From Streptomonospora alba (GTDB lineage Bacteria > Actinomycetota > Actinomycetes > Streptosporangiales > Streptosporangiaceae), in contig NZ_JROO01000029.1 in NCBI RefSeq assembly GCF_000826685.1, positions 107,783-171,782 of the forward strand: DNA of 64,000 nucleotides. Direction: 5' to 3'. The position numbers and the translations under genes were made by a program. Under the pieces are notes generated by a model. The model saw only the letters and a list, made by a program, of their open reading frames with translations. It ran no database searches and was not told the origin of the DNA. The stretch's first letter is position 1. Every line of letters starts with the position of its first letter. Positions 42,934-50,837 of this stretch are shown in pieces.

Positions 42934-45015
42934 ATGGGATTGCTGCTGCGTCCGGACGCCTACTACGCGAAGTCGCCCCAGGGCGCCTATGTGCTGACCC
43001 ACGAGGGGGAGATCAGGTTCACGGGAAAGTCGGTGTACCTGCTGATCGACCGGCTCGCCCCCTACCTCGACGGCCGCCACGGGCTCGCCGACCTCACGGC
43101 GGACCTCGCCCCGGAGCGGCGCCGGCTCGTCGAGCGCATGGTCGCCACGCTGCGCGAACACGGCGCGGTGCGGGAGGTCCGCGGGCCCGGTCCGGCGGCG
43201 TCCGCCCCGGCCTCCCCTGAGGCCGCCTTCCTCGACTACTTCCGCGAGGACGGCGCCGACGCGTTCGCCGCCTACGCCACGAAACGCGCGCTGGTCGTCG
43301 GCTCCGGCCTGCTGCTGGTGGAGACCGCGGTCGCGGCGGCCCGCAGCGGCCTCGGCCGGGTGGAGGCCGTGGTCGCTGGCGGGAGCCGCGCGGACGCCGA
43401 CGAACTGTCGTCGCGCCTGGCGGACGCGGGTGGCGCGGCCTCGGCCGGGACCACCGCCGCCTTCCCGGAGCGGCCGGACGAGGCCGCGCTCGCCTCCCGC
43501 CTGGACGGGGCGGACCTGGTCGTGCACGCCGCTGAGGACGGGGAGGCGGCCGACCGCCGTGCGGGGCTGCTGGAACACCTGTGCGCTGAGTCCGGGATCC
43601 CGCTTGCCCAGGCCTTCTTGCGGGACGGCGCTGTGTGGCTCGCGCCGATCGGATCGAGCTGGACGTCGGGCCGGCTCAGGCGCGCGGCCCGGACCCTAGA
43701 GCGCGGCGCGCCCGCCCCGGGGCCGGAGGGCGCAACCGACGCACTGACGGCCACGGCGGCGGCCGCGCAACTCGTCCACGGCGCGTTCCGGGCGGTCACG
43801 GGTGCGGGCGCGGGCGAACCCAACACGCTGACACGGGTCGGCCCGTCGGGGCTGGAGAGCACCACCCACCGCTTCCGCCCGCATCCGTTCGCGGCGCCCG
43901 CCCCGCCGGCCGACACCGAGCGGGCCTTCCTCGATCGGGTCGCCGCGCTGGCGGAGCGACCGCGCCTTGCACCCGGCGACTTCTCGCGCGAGGCGAGGTC
44001 GTGTACCGGGGAGGCGCTGGGCGCCCTCGGCGAGCCCGACGAGGGCGACCGCGTCCAGTTCCCGCTGCATGTGTGCGGGGTCGACGTCTCCGACCCGGTC
44101 GGCCTGCTCGGAGCCCGCGACCGGGGGCCGACCGTGGTGGGCTCGGGGACCGGATTCGAGACGGCACGGTTGCGCGCGGCGCTGCGGGCGTTCGCGCTCT
44201 ACGGCACTCTGATGGCCGACCCCCGGCGGCTGCTGTCGCCCGAAGGCTCGCCCCTGTGCGCCGGGGACGGCGATCCTCGGGCGGCGGTGGCGGCGCTGCG
44301 CACGCACCGCGCCGCTGGCCGGGTGTGGGCGTACGGGCTGGTCGACGGGTCCGCCAGCCTCGTGGACGCCGCGCGGGTCTTCTCCGCGCTGGGCCGCGGC
44401 GCGTCCCCGCCCCCGATGCAGGCCGACGATACGGCCTCCAGCCTCCCCCCGGGAACCGCCGCGGCCTACAGCTGGAGCGAGGCGGTTGAGGCCGGGCTGC
44501 TAGCGCAGTGCCACCGCCGCACGCTGGCCGACATCGCCGGTTCCGCGGCACCATTCCCCCGGCTCGACCCCGCCGCCGCGGATCTGGACGAGGGGGGCGA
44601 CTACTGCCGCGCCCTGCTCGGCGCCGTCGACGACGCGGTGGCCTGCCACGACGTCACGGGCCCTCTAGGCGTGCCGACCGTCGTGTGCTTGCTGGGGGGC
44701 GCACCTGCGGCCTCCGCTTCGGGGCTCACGATCGCCGACGCGCTGGGGTCAGCCCTGGAGAAGACGCTGCTGGCCTACCAGGCCCGGAGGAACGGCCGGT
44801 GCGAATACGCGCCCGCTGTCCCGCACCTGCCGGCGCGGCTGCGGTGCGATTCGACGCGCCCCGCTGCGCCCGGTCCGCGCCTGTCCGGCGCGGACCTCGC
44901 GGCGGCGCTGGCGGAGAGGGGCCACTGGCCCGCCGCCGTCCCCCTGGATCACGACGCGGAGGTGAACAGGGTAATGCCGTTCACCGTGAGGGTGGTGCTT
45001 GACGATGACCAGTGA
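42934..45015 (+). CDS. Leader-binding cyclodehydratase partner, ocin-ThiF-like (TbtF-like)
   Basis: 693 residues from the ATG at 42934 (AGGGAGG upstream). N-terminal RiPP recognition element (about 1-85: LRPDAYYAKSPQGAYVLTHEGEIRFTGKSVYLLIDRLAPYLDG) is followed by an E1/ThiF-like Rossmann domain (KRALVVGSGLLLVETAVAAA). A C-terminal part with YcaO-like features (ADALGSALEKTLLAYQARRNGRCEYAP) completes it. It binds the leader and presents the core to the YcaO enzyme. The adenylation Cys/zinc clusters of true E1 enzymes are not evident. Overlaps the next gene by 11 bases. Confidence 0.88.
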   Translation: MGLLLRPDAYYAKSPQGAYVLTHEGEIRFTGKSVYLLIDRLAPYLDGRHGLADLTADLAPERRRLVERMVATLREHGAVREVRGPGPAASAPASPEAAFLDYFREDGADAFAAYATKRALVVGSGLLLVETAVAAARSGLGRVEAVVAGGSRADADELSSRLADAGGAASAGTTAAFPERPDEAALASRLDGADLVVHAAEDGEAADRRAGLLEHLCAESGIPLAQAFLRDGAVWLAPIGSSWTSGRLRRAARTLERGAPAPGPEGATDALTATAAAAQLVHGAFRAVTGAGAGEPNTLTRVGPSGLESTTHRFRPHPFAAPAPPADTERAFLDRVAALAERPRLAPGDFSREARSCTGEALGALGEPDEGDRVQFPLHVCGVDVSDPVGLLGARDRGPTVVGSGTGFETARLRAALRAFALYGTLMADPRRLLSPEGSPLCAGDGDPRAAVAALRTHRAAGRVWAYGLVDGSASLVDAARVFSALGRGASPPPMQADDTASSLPPGTAAAYSWSEAVEAGLLAQCHRRTLADIAGSAAPFPRLDPAAADLDEGGDYCRALLGAVDDAVACHDVTGPLGVPTVVCLLGGAPAASASGLTIADALGSALEKTLLAYQARRNGRCEYAPAVPHLPARLRCDSTRPAAPGPRLSGADLAAALAERGHWPAAVPLDHDAEVNRVMPFTVRVVLDDDQ

Positions 45016-47020
45016 AACGACGGCCGCGCCCGCCGGAACCGGCCCTGGTGGGGGCAGCCCAGCACTGCACGTCGTCGGATCGGGCCTGCTGGCCGATGCG
45101 ATCGCCGCCGCGGCCGACGCGCACGGCGGCGTGGCGGCCTCCGCGGCTCCGGGGCCGGAGGCGGCCGGTGTGGACGCCGGCGCGCTGGTCGTCGCCGCCG
45201 CCGACGGCTGGGACACGCGCTCGCACCCGCTCGTGCGCGCGGCCTGCGCCGCCGCGCCGGCGCCGTGGCTCCCCGTGCGCACCGAACTCGGCCGCATCGT
45301 GCTGGGACCCGTCGAACTCCCGGGCCGGCCGGGCTGCGGCGACTGCGCGGAGCTGCGCAGGCGCGTCGCCCGCCGGGACCCCCAGGGTCGCGATGAGGTT
45401 CTGCGGGTGCACGGCGACGCGCTGGCGGAGCGGCCGTCGTCGTGGCTCACGACGCTCGCCGCCGACCTGGCGGCGGCCCTGGTGCTCGACGAGGCGCAGC
45501 GCGTGACGCGGGATCCGGAGTCCGCCCGCACGTGCAACGCGCTGCTGTTCGTGGAGTTGGACAGCCTGCGGACGTCCCGGCACCGGTTGCTGCCCAACCC
45601 CCTGTGCGGACGATGCGGCTCGCGGCCCGACGACTCGGCGGAGCTGGCCGATCTGTCGCTCGCCCCGCGCCCCAAGGCGACGCCCGACACCTACCGCTCG
45701 CAGGACGTCGCCGAGCGCTGGGAGTCGCTGGAGCAGACGTACTTCGACACCGAATCCGGGCTCGTGCACACCCTGACCAAGGGCAGCGGCGGCGGGATCG
45801 TCACCGCCTCGGCGGAATTGGGTGCGCACGGCGACTCGGTCGAGTACGGGTTCGGCTGGACCCGCAGCTACCGCACCAGCCGCGTCGTCGCACTCCTGGA
45901 GGCCCTCGAGCGCTACGGCGCGACCCACCCCGGCGGCAGGCGCACCGTCGTGCACGCGCCCTACGCCGAAGTGCGCGACGAGGCGCTCGACCCGCGCGAG
46001 CTAGGCCTCTACCCGCCGGAGCGCCACGTCGAAGGGTTCACCTTCCGGCGGTTCTCCGAGTCCGTGCCCTGCTCCTGGGTGTGGGGGTACTCCTTCGCTC
46101 GGGAGGCGCCGATCCTGGTGCCGGAGAACTACGTGTACTACCGGCTGATGCGGCGCGCCGGCCCGGAGAACCCGCCGTTCGTCTACGAATGCTCCAACGG
46201 CTGCGCGCTGGGCGGCAGCGTGGAGGAGGCCGCCCTCTACGGCGCCCTGGAGGTGGCCGAACGCGACGCCTTCCTGATGACGTGGTACGCGCGGATGCCC
46301 GTTCCCCGCATCGACGTCGGCTCGGCCGGCGACGACTCCCTGCCACTGCTCGCGGCGGCGATCGAGCAGGAGACCGGATACGAGGTGCGCGCGTTCGACA
46401 CGACGCTGGAGTACGGCGTCCCGAGCGTGTGGACCATGGCGGTCAGACCGGGCGACGACGACGCGGCGCCCAAGGCCGCGTGCTCGGGCGGCGCCCACCT
46501 CGACCCGGAGCGTGCCCTCCAGCGCGCCCTGAGCGAGCTGGGCCCGATGACGGCCGGCCTCCTCGGCCAGGACCCCTCCCGCCAGGAGCGGGCACGCGAG
46601 ATGGTGCGCGACCCGTCGCTGGTCACGCTGATGGCCCACCACACACAGCTCTACGGGCACCGGGAGGCGTTCCCCCGCTTCGACTTCCTGGAGCACTCCA
46701 CCGGGGTCCGCCGGATCGCGGACATGGCGCGTGTGCCCCCGGCGGCGGACCTGCGCGACGACCTCGGAGAGTTGGTGCGCCGGTACCTCGACTGCGGTCT
46801 CGACGTCATCGTCGTCGACCAAACGACCCCCGAGCACCGGGCGGGCGGCCTCGCCTGCGTCAAGGTCATCGTCCCCGGCACCCTGCCGATGACCTTCGGC
46901 CACGAGTTCCGCCGCGTGGACGGACTGCCGCGGCTGTACTCGGTGCCGCACCGCCTCGGCTACGCCGACCGGCCGCTGGTGCCCGAGGACATCAGCCACC
47001 ACCCGCACCCCTTTCCCTAA
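45005..47020 (+). CDS. YcaO cyclodehydratase with ThiF-like N-terminal extension (TbtG-like)
   Basis: 671 residues from the ATG at 45005 (a TTG two codons earlier has better ribosome-binding spacing). The N-terminal 230 residues form a ThiF-like TOMM partner domain (LHVVGSGLLADAIAAAADAH; GRPGCGDCAELRRRVARRD; NPLCGRCGS) with Cys pairs. The YcaO ATPase domain follows (SGGGIVTASAELGAHGDSVEYGFGW; ECSNGCALGGSVEEAALYGALEVAERDAF; SGGAHLDPERALQRALSEL). It ends in a PxPxP tail (HPHPFP) typical of azoline-forming YcaO enzymes. It should convert core Cys (and possibly Ser) to azolines with ATP. Confidence 0.93.
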   Translation: MTSETTAAPAGTGPGGGSPALHVVGSGLLADAIAAAADAHGGVAASAAPGPEAAGVDAGALVVAAADGWDTRSHPLVRAACAAAPAPWLPVRTELGRIVLGPVELPGRPGCGDCAELRRRVARRDPQGRDEVLRVHGDALAERPSSWLTTLAADLAAALVLDEAQRVTRDPESARTCNALLFVELDSLRTSRHRLLPNPLCGRCGSRPDDSAELADLSLAPRPKATPDTYRSQDVAERWESLEQTYFDTESGLVHTLTKGSGGGIVTASAELGAHGDSVEYGFGWTRSYRTSRVVALLEALERYGATHPGGRRTVVHAPYAEVRDEALDPRELGLYPPERHVEGFTFRRFSESVPCSWVWGYSFAREAPILVPENYVYYRLMRRAGPENPPFVYECSNGCALGGSVEEAALYGALEVAERDAFLMTWYARMPVPRIDVGSAGDDSLPLLAAAIEQETGYEVRAFDTTLEYGVPSVWTMAVRPGDDDAAPKAACSGGAHLDPERALQRALSELGPMTAGLLGQDPSRQERAREMVRDPSLVTLMAHHTQLYGHREAFPRFDFLEHSTGVRRIADMARVPPAADLRDDLGELVRRYLDCGLDVIVVDQTTPEHRAGGLACVKVIVPGTLPMTFGHEFRRVDGLPRLYSVPHRLGYADRPLVPEDISHHPHPFP

Positions 47021-47029
47021 GGAGTCCTC

Positions 47030-47365
47030 ATGCAGTTGATGCTCGTCGCCTGGGACCTCAGCGACTCCGACGCGACCCCGGACAGCCTGCGGCCGTACCT
47101 GCGCGACTACGCGGTCGACGCCTTCTCCACGATGGACGGCATGCGGCTGAAGGCGTGGTTCTCCAACGCCGAGCGGCAGATGTGGGGCGCGGTGTACCTG
47201 TGGGACGGCCCCGAGTACGTCGACGGCTGCTTCCGGGTGAGCCGCTCGATCGAACTGATCGGCTATCCGCCGACCTCGGTCTACATGTTCGACCTGGAGG
47301 CGACCGCCGAGGGAAAGAGCGTCCACGAGGCGCTGTCCGGTCTGGGGCTGGCCCTGGAGACGTGA
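47030..47365 (+). CDS. YdhR-like dimeric alpha/beta-barrel protein
   Basis: 111 residues with AAGGAG just after the YcaO stop. LKAWFSNAERQMWGAVYLWD followed by GPEYVDGCF resembles the YdhR/ABM-like ferredoxin-fold proteins (GxxxKxWxxxxxxxxxGxxYLF). Some act as cofactor-free or heme oxygenases, many have unknown function. Last gene of the thiopeptide operon, 9 bases from the YcaO gene, so a tailoring or folding role in the pathway is plausible but unproven. Confidence 0.65.
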   Translation: MQLMLVAWDLSDSDATPDSLRPYLRDYAVDAFSTMDGMRLKAWFSNAERQMWGAVYLWDGPEYVDGCFRVSRSIELIGYPPTSVYMFDLEATAEGKSVHEALSGLGLALET

Positions 47366-47399
47366 CGCGGTCGGCGGCCGTCGACGGCCGCCGACCGCG
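47366..47399. terminator. Bidirectional terminator between convergent genes
   Basis: A perfect palindrome with 17-bp arms and no loop, centred between 47382 and 47383 (arm core GCGGTCGGCGGCCGTC). It fills the gap between the YdhR-like stop (47365) and the convergent acyl-CoA-dehydrogenase-like stop (47402). Confidence 0.8.
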
Positions 47400-47401
47400 G
47401 G

Positions 47402-48463
47402 CTACGCGGTGCCCGCTCCGCCCGCGGAGCGCTCCTGGGCCCCCAGGCCCTTCAGCAGGGCGGTGCGGATGGCCGGGCGGCTGCCGAAGGCGAGCAGGAA
47501 CGTCGCCTCCCGCGTGAGGCGCTGAGCGTGCGCGTCGGTGAGAAGGGCCCGCCCGCCGACGTGCACGGCCAGCGCAGCCGCGGCGCGCACCGCGAACTGG
47601 GAGACGGCGGCGCGGGCGGCGGGTACGTCCTCGGCCGCCGCGCCCAGCAGCGTCCGCCGGGCCGTCGCGAGCTGGGCGGACAGCGCGCCGCTGTCGTCGC
47701 CCATCAGCGCGATCGCCCGGCCGGCCACGCCCAGGGCCAGGTTGCCGTTGAACCGCACGGACTCCGGGTCGCCCTTGCTGTGGGCCTCCAGCGGAACCGT
47801 CTGGACGACCCGCTCGCGGGGTACGAAGTGCCGGGAGAAGCGCACGGTCACGGTACGACTGGCCTGGGCGGCGACCAGCCGCGCCGGCGGTCCGGCGCTC
47901 ACCGACTCCCCCTCTTCGGCGTCGAGCAGCGCCATCACCAGGACGTCGTCGGCGTCGCGCGCCGCGATGTAGAGGGTGTCGACCATGCCCCACCCGCTCA
48001 CCCAGGGCGCGGCACCGTCGAAGATCCAGCCGCCGTCGACGGGTTCCGCCCGCAGCATGGGAATTCCGGGACGCACCGCCGCGGTGACCGCCACCCCCGA
48101 CCGCAACCGCCCCTCGGCCAGCGGCTTGAGGCGGGCGTCGCGCAACTCCCGATTGCCGGTCTTGGCGAGGGCCGATACGGCGCCGTGGTGCTGCACCCAC
48201 ACCAGCGTGGTCGCCAGGCACCCGCCGGCCAGCGACTCAACCGCCCGGCAGGCCGCCGCGTAGCTCGGAAAGTCCAGTGCCGTCAGGTCGTCGGGCGCCG
48301 CGAAACCGTAGAAGCCCTTCTTCGCCAGGAGGTCGAGATGGCTCTGCGGCACGCGGTCGGCGCCGTCGACCTCCAGCGCCGCGGGAAGCAACGCCTCCTC
48401 GGCGATGCATGCCGCCTCGTCGAGGGACCGGCAGCCCGCCGTGCTTGCGCCGGTGTCGGTCAC
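47402..48463 (-). CDS. Acyl-CoA-dehydrogenase-like flavoprotein
   Basis: 353 residues from a GTG with AAGGAGG upstream. N-terminal helical domain (HLDLLAKKGFYGFAAPDDLT, SLAGGCLATTLVWVQHHGAV), middle beta domain (GVAVTAAVRPGIPMLRAEPV, GGWIFDGAAPWVSGWGMVDT) and C-terminal helices follow the acyl-CoA dehydrogenase/hydroxylase superfamily. The catalytic Glu position of true dehydrogenases is not clear, and the family includes flavin-dependent hydroxylases. Convergent with the thiopeptide operon; possible tailoring oxidase, otherwise unrelated. Confidence 0.85.
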   Translation of the reverse strand: MTDTGASTAGCRSLDEAACIAEEALLPAALEVDGADRVPQSHLDLLAKKGFYGFAAPDDLTALDFPSYAAACRAVESLAGGCLATTLVWVQHHGAVSALAKTGNRELRDARLKPLAEGRLRSGVAVTAAVRPGIPMLRAEPVDGGWIFDGAAPWVSGWGMVDTLYIAARDADDVLVMALLDAEEGESVSAGPPARLVAAQASRTVTVRFSRHFVPRERVVQTVPLEAHSKGDPESVRFNGNLALGVAGRAIALMGDDSGALSAQLATARRTLLGAAAEDVPAARAAVSQFAVRAAAALAVHVGGRALLTDAHAQRLTREATFLLAFGSRPAIRTALLKGLGAQERSAGGAGTA

Positions 48464-48521
48464 GACGCGCCTCCTTGGTCTCACTGGGCGGGGCTTCGCG
48501 GCACCCGACGTGACGGCTGGG

Positions 48522-48564
48522 CGGGGGCACCGAAGGGGAGTGCTTGTATTTGTACGTGCCCCCG
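48522..48564. repeat. Inverted repeat in acyl-CoA-dehydrogenase-like promoter region
   Basis: Perfect 9-bp arms CGGGGGCAC (48522-48530) and GTGCCCCCG (48556-48564), 25 bases apart, around an AT-richer stretch TTGTATTTGTAC. Located about 60 bases upstream of the gene at 48463; it may be an operator or an RNA hairpin. Confidence 0.4.
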
Positions 48565-48821
48565 GACAGGCGCAGGCATTCACCCCGATACCGGGTGATT
48601 CGTCCTCTTCGGCGCACCGGGCCAGGCGGAGTCTGCCGGTGTGGGGTCAGTGGGGGTGCGGTGGCACATGAGGGCCTTCTGAGCGTTCGGTCCCGTCTCC
48701 GGAGATTCCACTACCGGACCACCCGTTCCCTTATTCGACAGTGGCCGATCCGCGTGGCGCTGATCCGGTGGTCAGGGTGGAGCGCCCCGAGCGCAGCGAG
48801 GTGCCCCCTTCGTCGAATCGC

Positions 48822-49125
48822 CAAGCCGTGGACCGTGCGGTCGGTGGCCGCGGAGGCGGGTGCGGGCCGGTCGCTGTTCGCCGCCCGGTTCCGCATGCTC
48901 GTCGGGCAGCCGCCGATGCGCCACCTGGCCATGGGCCGCATGCAGGAGGCCGCCCGGCTGCCGGCTGAGAGCTCCCTGCCCCAGGACCAGGTGGCGCGCC
49001 GTGTCAGCTTCGCTTCCGCCACCGGATTCCACTTGGCGTTCCGCCGCGCGTCCGGTACCGCACCGGGTGAGTACCGCCGCAGCGGCGGAGCGCAGGAGCC
49101 GGGCGGCGGAGGGCGCCGCGGTTGA
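48822..49125 (+). pseudogene. AraC-family regulator, only C-terminal DNA-binding domain left
   Basis: About 100 codons encode the two helix-turn-helix motifs of an AraC/XylS C-terminal domain: PWTVRSVAAEAGAGRSLFAA, RFRMLVGQPPMRHLAMGRMQ and QVARRVSFASATGFHLAFRR. The N-terminal cupin domain normally present (total about 300 residues) is missing. The upstream sequence (48745-48820) shows traces of the linker (VADPR) in shifted frames. Probably inactive. Confidence 0.7.
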
Positions 49126-49201
49126 CCGGAACGGCGAGCGGGGACCGCCGCTCTCGGGTGGCGGCCCTCCCGCGGCGGCCGGTACCGCGCCCGTCGGCGC
49201 C

Positions 49202-49939
49202 TCAGGCCGGTCCGGGGCCGGTGAGGAGGACGTACAGGGGCAGGGCCGCGTTGTTCACGACGTGGACGGCAACCGCCGGCCAGATCGAGCCGCTGCGGCG
49301 CATCAGCTCGGCGGCGACGACTCCGACGGCGAGCGCCGCGGGCAGGACGATGTTGATGCCGTGGAAGAGCGCGAAGACCACCGAACTGCCGAGCACGCCG
49401 ACGACGGGCCCGTAGCGCAGTAGGGCGTTGGCAAGTACCCCGCGGAAGAGGAACTCTTCGCCCAGGGGGGTGAGCAGGGACAGGAAGGAGAACGTGAGGA
49501 CCATCGGCAGCACGCCCCCGCCGGCCGCGTCGTAGTACATGCCTTGGGGGTTGGCGTCGAATCCTGTGAGTTCGGTGATGCCGTAGGTCAGCGCGGCATT
49601 GGCACCAAGGGCGACCAGGCCGCCGAACACGCCGATGCCCATCCAGCGCCAGGTGGTGCGGCGCACGCTGAAGGCGCCCCAGGAGCGGATGCGGACCAGT
49701 GCGGCCGCGGCGAAGCCCGTGAGGCCGGCGACGCCCGACCAGGCGGCCACGACGAGGCCGTATGTGACGTCGTCCAGTTCCAGTCCCAGCGGACCGAAGA
49801 ACGGCAGCACGACCACAGCGGCGACGAGGGCGACCAGGCCGACCACGACCTCCGGCCAACCCGGGCGCACCGGGCCTGCGGCGCCTGCCGCAGCCGGTTC
49901 GTGCGGGCGGTCCGAGTGTTCGGGGCGGGCTGTCGACAT
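49202..49939 (-). CDS. CPBP-family intramembrane protease (Abi/CAAX-like)
   Basis: 245 residues from the ATG at 49939 (AAGGAG upstream); in-frame ATGs farther upstream exist. About seven hydrophobic segments. CPBP motifs GEEFLFRGVL (EExxxR), FALFHGINI and the final HVVNN are intact, so the protease centre looks functional. Such proteins process or confer immunity to bacteriocins in some loci; here the gene lies 1 kb past the thiopeptide cluster, so an immunity role is speculative. Confidence 0.88.
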   Translation of the reverse strand: MSTARPEHSDRPHEPAAAGAAGPVRPGWPEVVVGLVALVAAVVVLPFFGPLGLELDDVTYGLVVAAWSGVAGLTGFAAAALVRIRSWGAFSVRRTTWRWMGIGVFGGLVALGANAALTYGITELTGFDANPQGMYYDAAGGGVLPMVLTFSFLSLLTPLGEEFLFRGVLANALLRYGPVVGVLGSSVVFALFHGINIVLPAALAVGVVAAELMRRSGSIWPAVAVHVVNNAALPLYVLLTGPGPA

Positions 49940-50306
49940 AGCGGGGTCTCCTTGCTCCTTCGAGGCGCTCGGCGTCGATACCGGTGACGTGGACATGGTC
50001 CGATTCCAGCGGTCGGCGCGCCGTTCCGGCAGTGCGGCGGCGTCACCGCCCGGCCGTGACGTTTCTCGGGGGAGGGCGTGACGCGGCGTCACTGGCGGCG
50101 CCTGCGGAGCGGGAAGAATACTGGGGGGCTCCGCTTTGCTCCAGCGGGACCGGAGGAGTCGGGGATTTCAGGGCGCTGGCCGATGCCGCGGTGGCCGATG
50201 ACCTGCACAATCGACATGGCGCCGACACAAGAGCACCCACGGAGCGACATCCGCCTCGGCGGCGGCCGCTCCACCGGCAATGCAGGATGCTGACCTGCGA
50301 AAACAA

Positions 50307-50350
50307 GGTGGGCCACCAGGGGATCGAACCCTGAACCCGCGGATTAAAAG
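50307..50350 (-). repeat. tRNA-Lys 3' half, candidate attachment site
   Basis: The minus strand reads CTTTTAA (anticodon loop, UUU), TCCGC, GGGTTCAGGG, TTCGATC, CCCTGGTGGCCCACC: the anticodon 3' arm, T arm and acceptor of a tRNA-Lys. The 5' half does not fold as tRNA: the anticodon stem partner is TCGTG instead of GCGGA and no D arm of normal length exists. A lone tRNA 3' half is the usual footprint (attL/attR) of tyrosine-recombinase integration into a tRNA gene. Confidence 0.6.
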
Positions 50351-50595
50351 CACGATCTGCCGTGTCCTGCCATTCCATCGACTCGACAACGCAGCCCCGT
50401 GCCACCCTCTCCCATCGCATGCCGGTCGTGTCGGCAACCACCGAGCACCGACGGAGCACAGGCCCCGTGATTCGCGATCGGCGGGCTCGGCGATGACGAA
50501 TGCGGTAGGCGTGCTCGGCGAGAAGGGTCGACACCGCACGATCGAACGCGGCCAGTCGCTGTCCCGGCTTCAGGCGCCCCGCAGGGGCCTGCTGA

Positions 50596-50837
50596 GCTGG
50601 TGGGCTTTTTGGGCCGCATCCGCCGCGCGGTCAAGGCCCGTGGGCACTTCCCCAGCGAGAGTGCCGCGCTCAAGTGCGTCGACCTGGCGCTGATGAGCCG
50701 GGACCCCAAGGGCACCGGGCGCGCCAAGTGCCCCGGCGTTGGAAGAAGGCCCTGAACGCCTGCGACCTCACATTCGAGGGCCGCCTGCCCGTGGAACACC
50801 GCTGAACAGGAAGAATAGTTGAACCGTTAGCTTGACA
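50596..50837 (+). pseudogene. IS256-family transposase 3' end, frameshifted
   Basis: Reads GRIRRAVKARGHFPSESAAL followed by KCVDLALMSRDPKGTGRAKC, then in another frame RWKKALNACDLTFEGRLPVE, HR and stop. The element terminus GTTAGCTTGACA ends at 50837. Same family as 32130-32238. The terminus supplies the stop codon of the long gene on the opposite strand. Confidence 0.75.

Larger units (their letters stand above)
32130..50837. mobile_element. Candidate IS256-bracketed segment carrying the thiopeptide cluster
   Basis: The 3' ends of related IS256-family elements lie at 32130-32238 (minus) and 50596-50837 (plus). Both terminate in the same sequence (ACCGTTA-S-CTTGACA), pointing outward. The 18.7 kb between them holds the whole thiopeptide locus and its neighbours. 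This is the geometry of a composite transposon whose inner IS parts have decayed. Independent insertions would give the same picture; direct target repeats could not be recognised. Confidence 0.35.

Noticed and set aside
47402..48463. Acyl-CoA-dehydrogenase-like gene as a certain part of the thiopeptide operon
   Set aside because: Opposite strand, separate promoter region and a bidirectional terminator between; kept only as a possible tailoring enzyme.
50307..50400. Functional tRNA-Lys gene
   Set aside because: The 5' half cannot form a normal D arm or anticodon stem, and the total would be about 16 nt too long.
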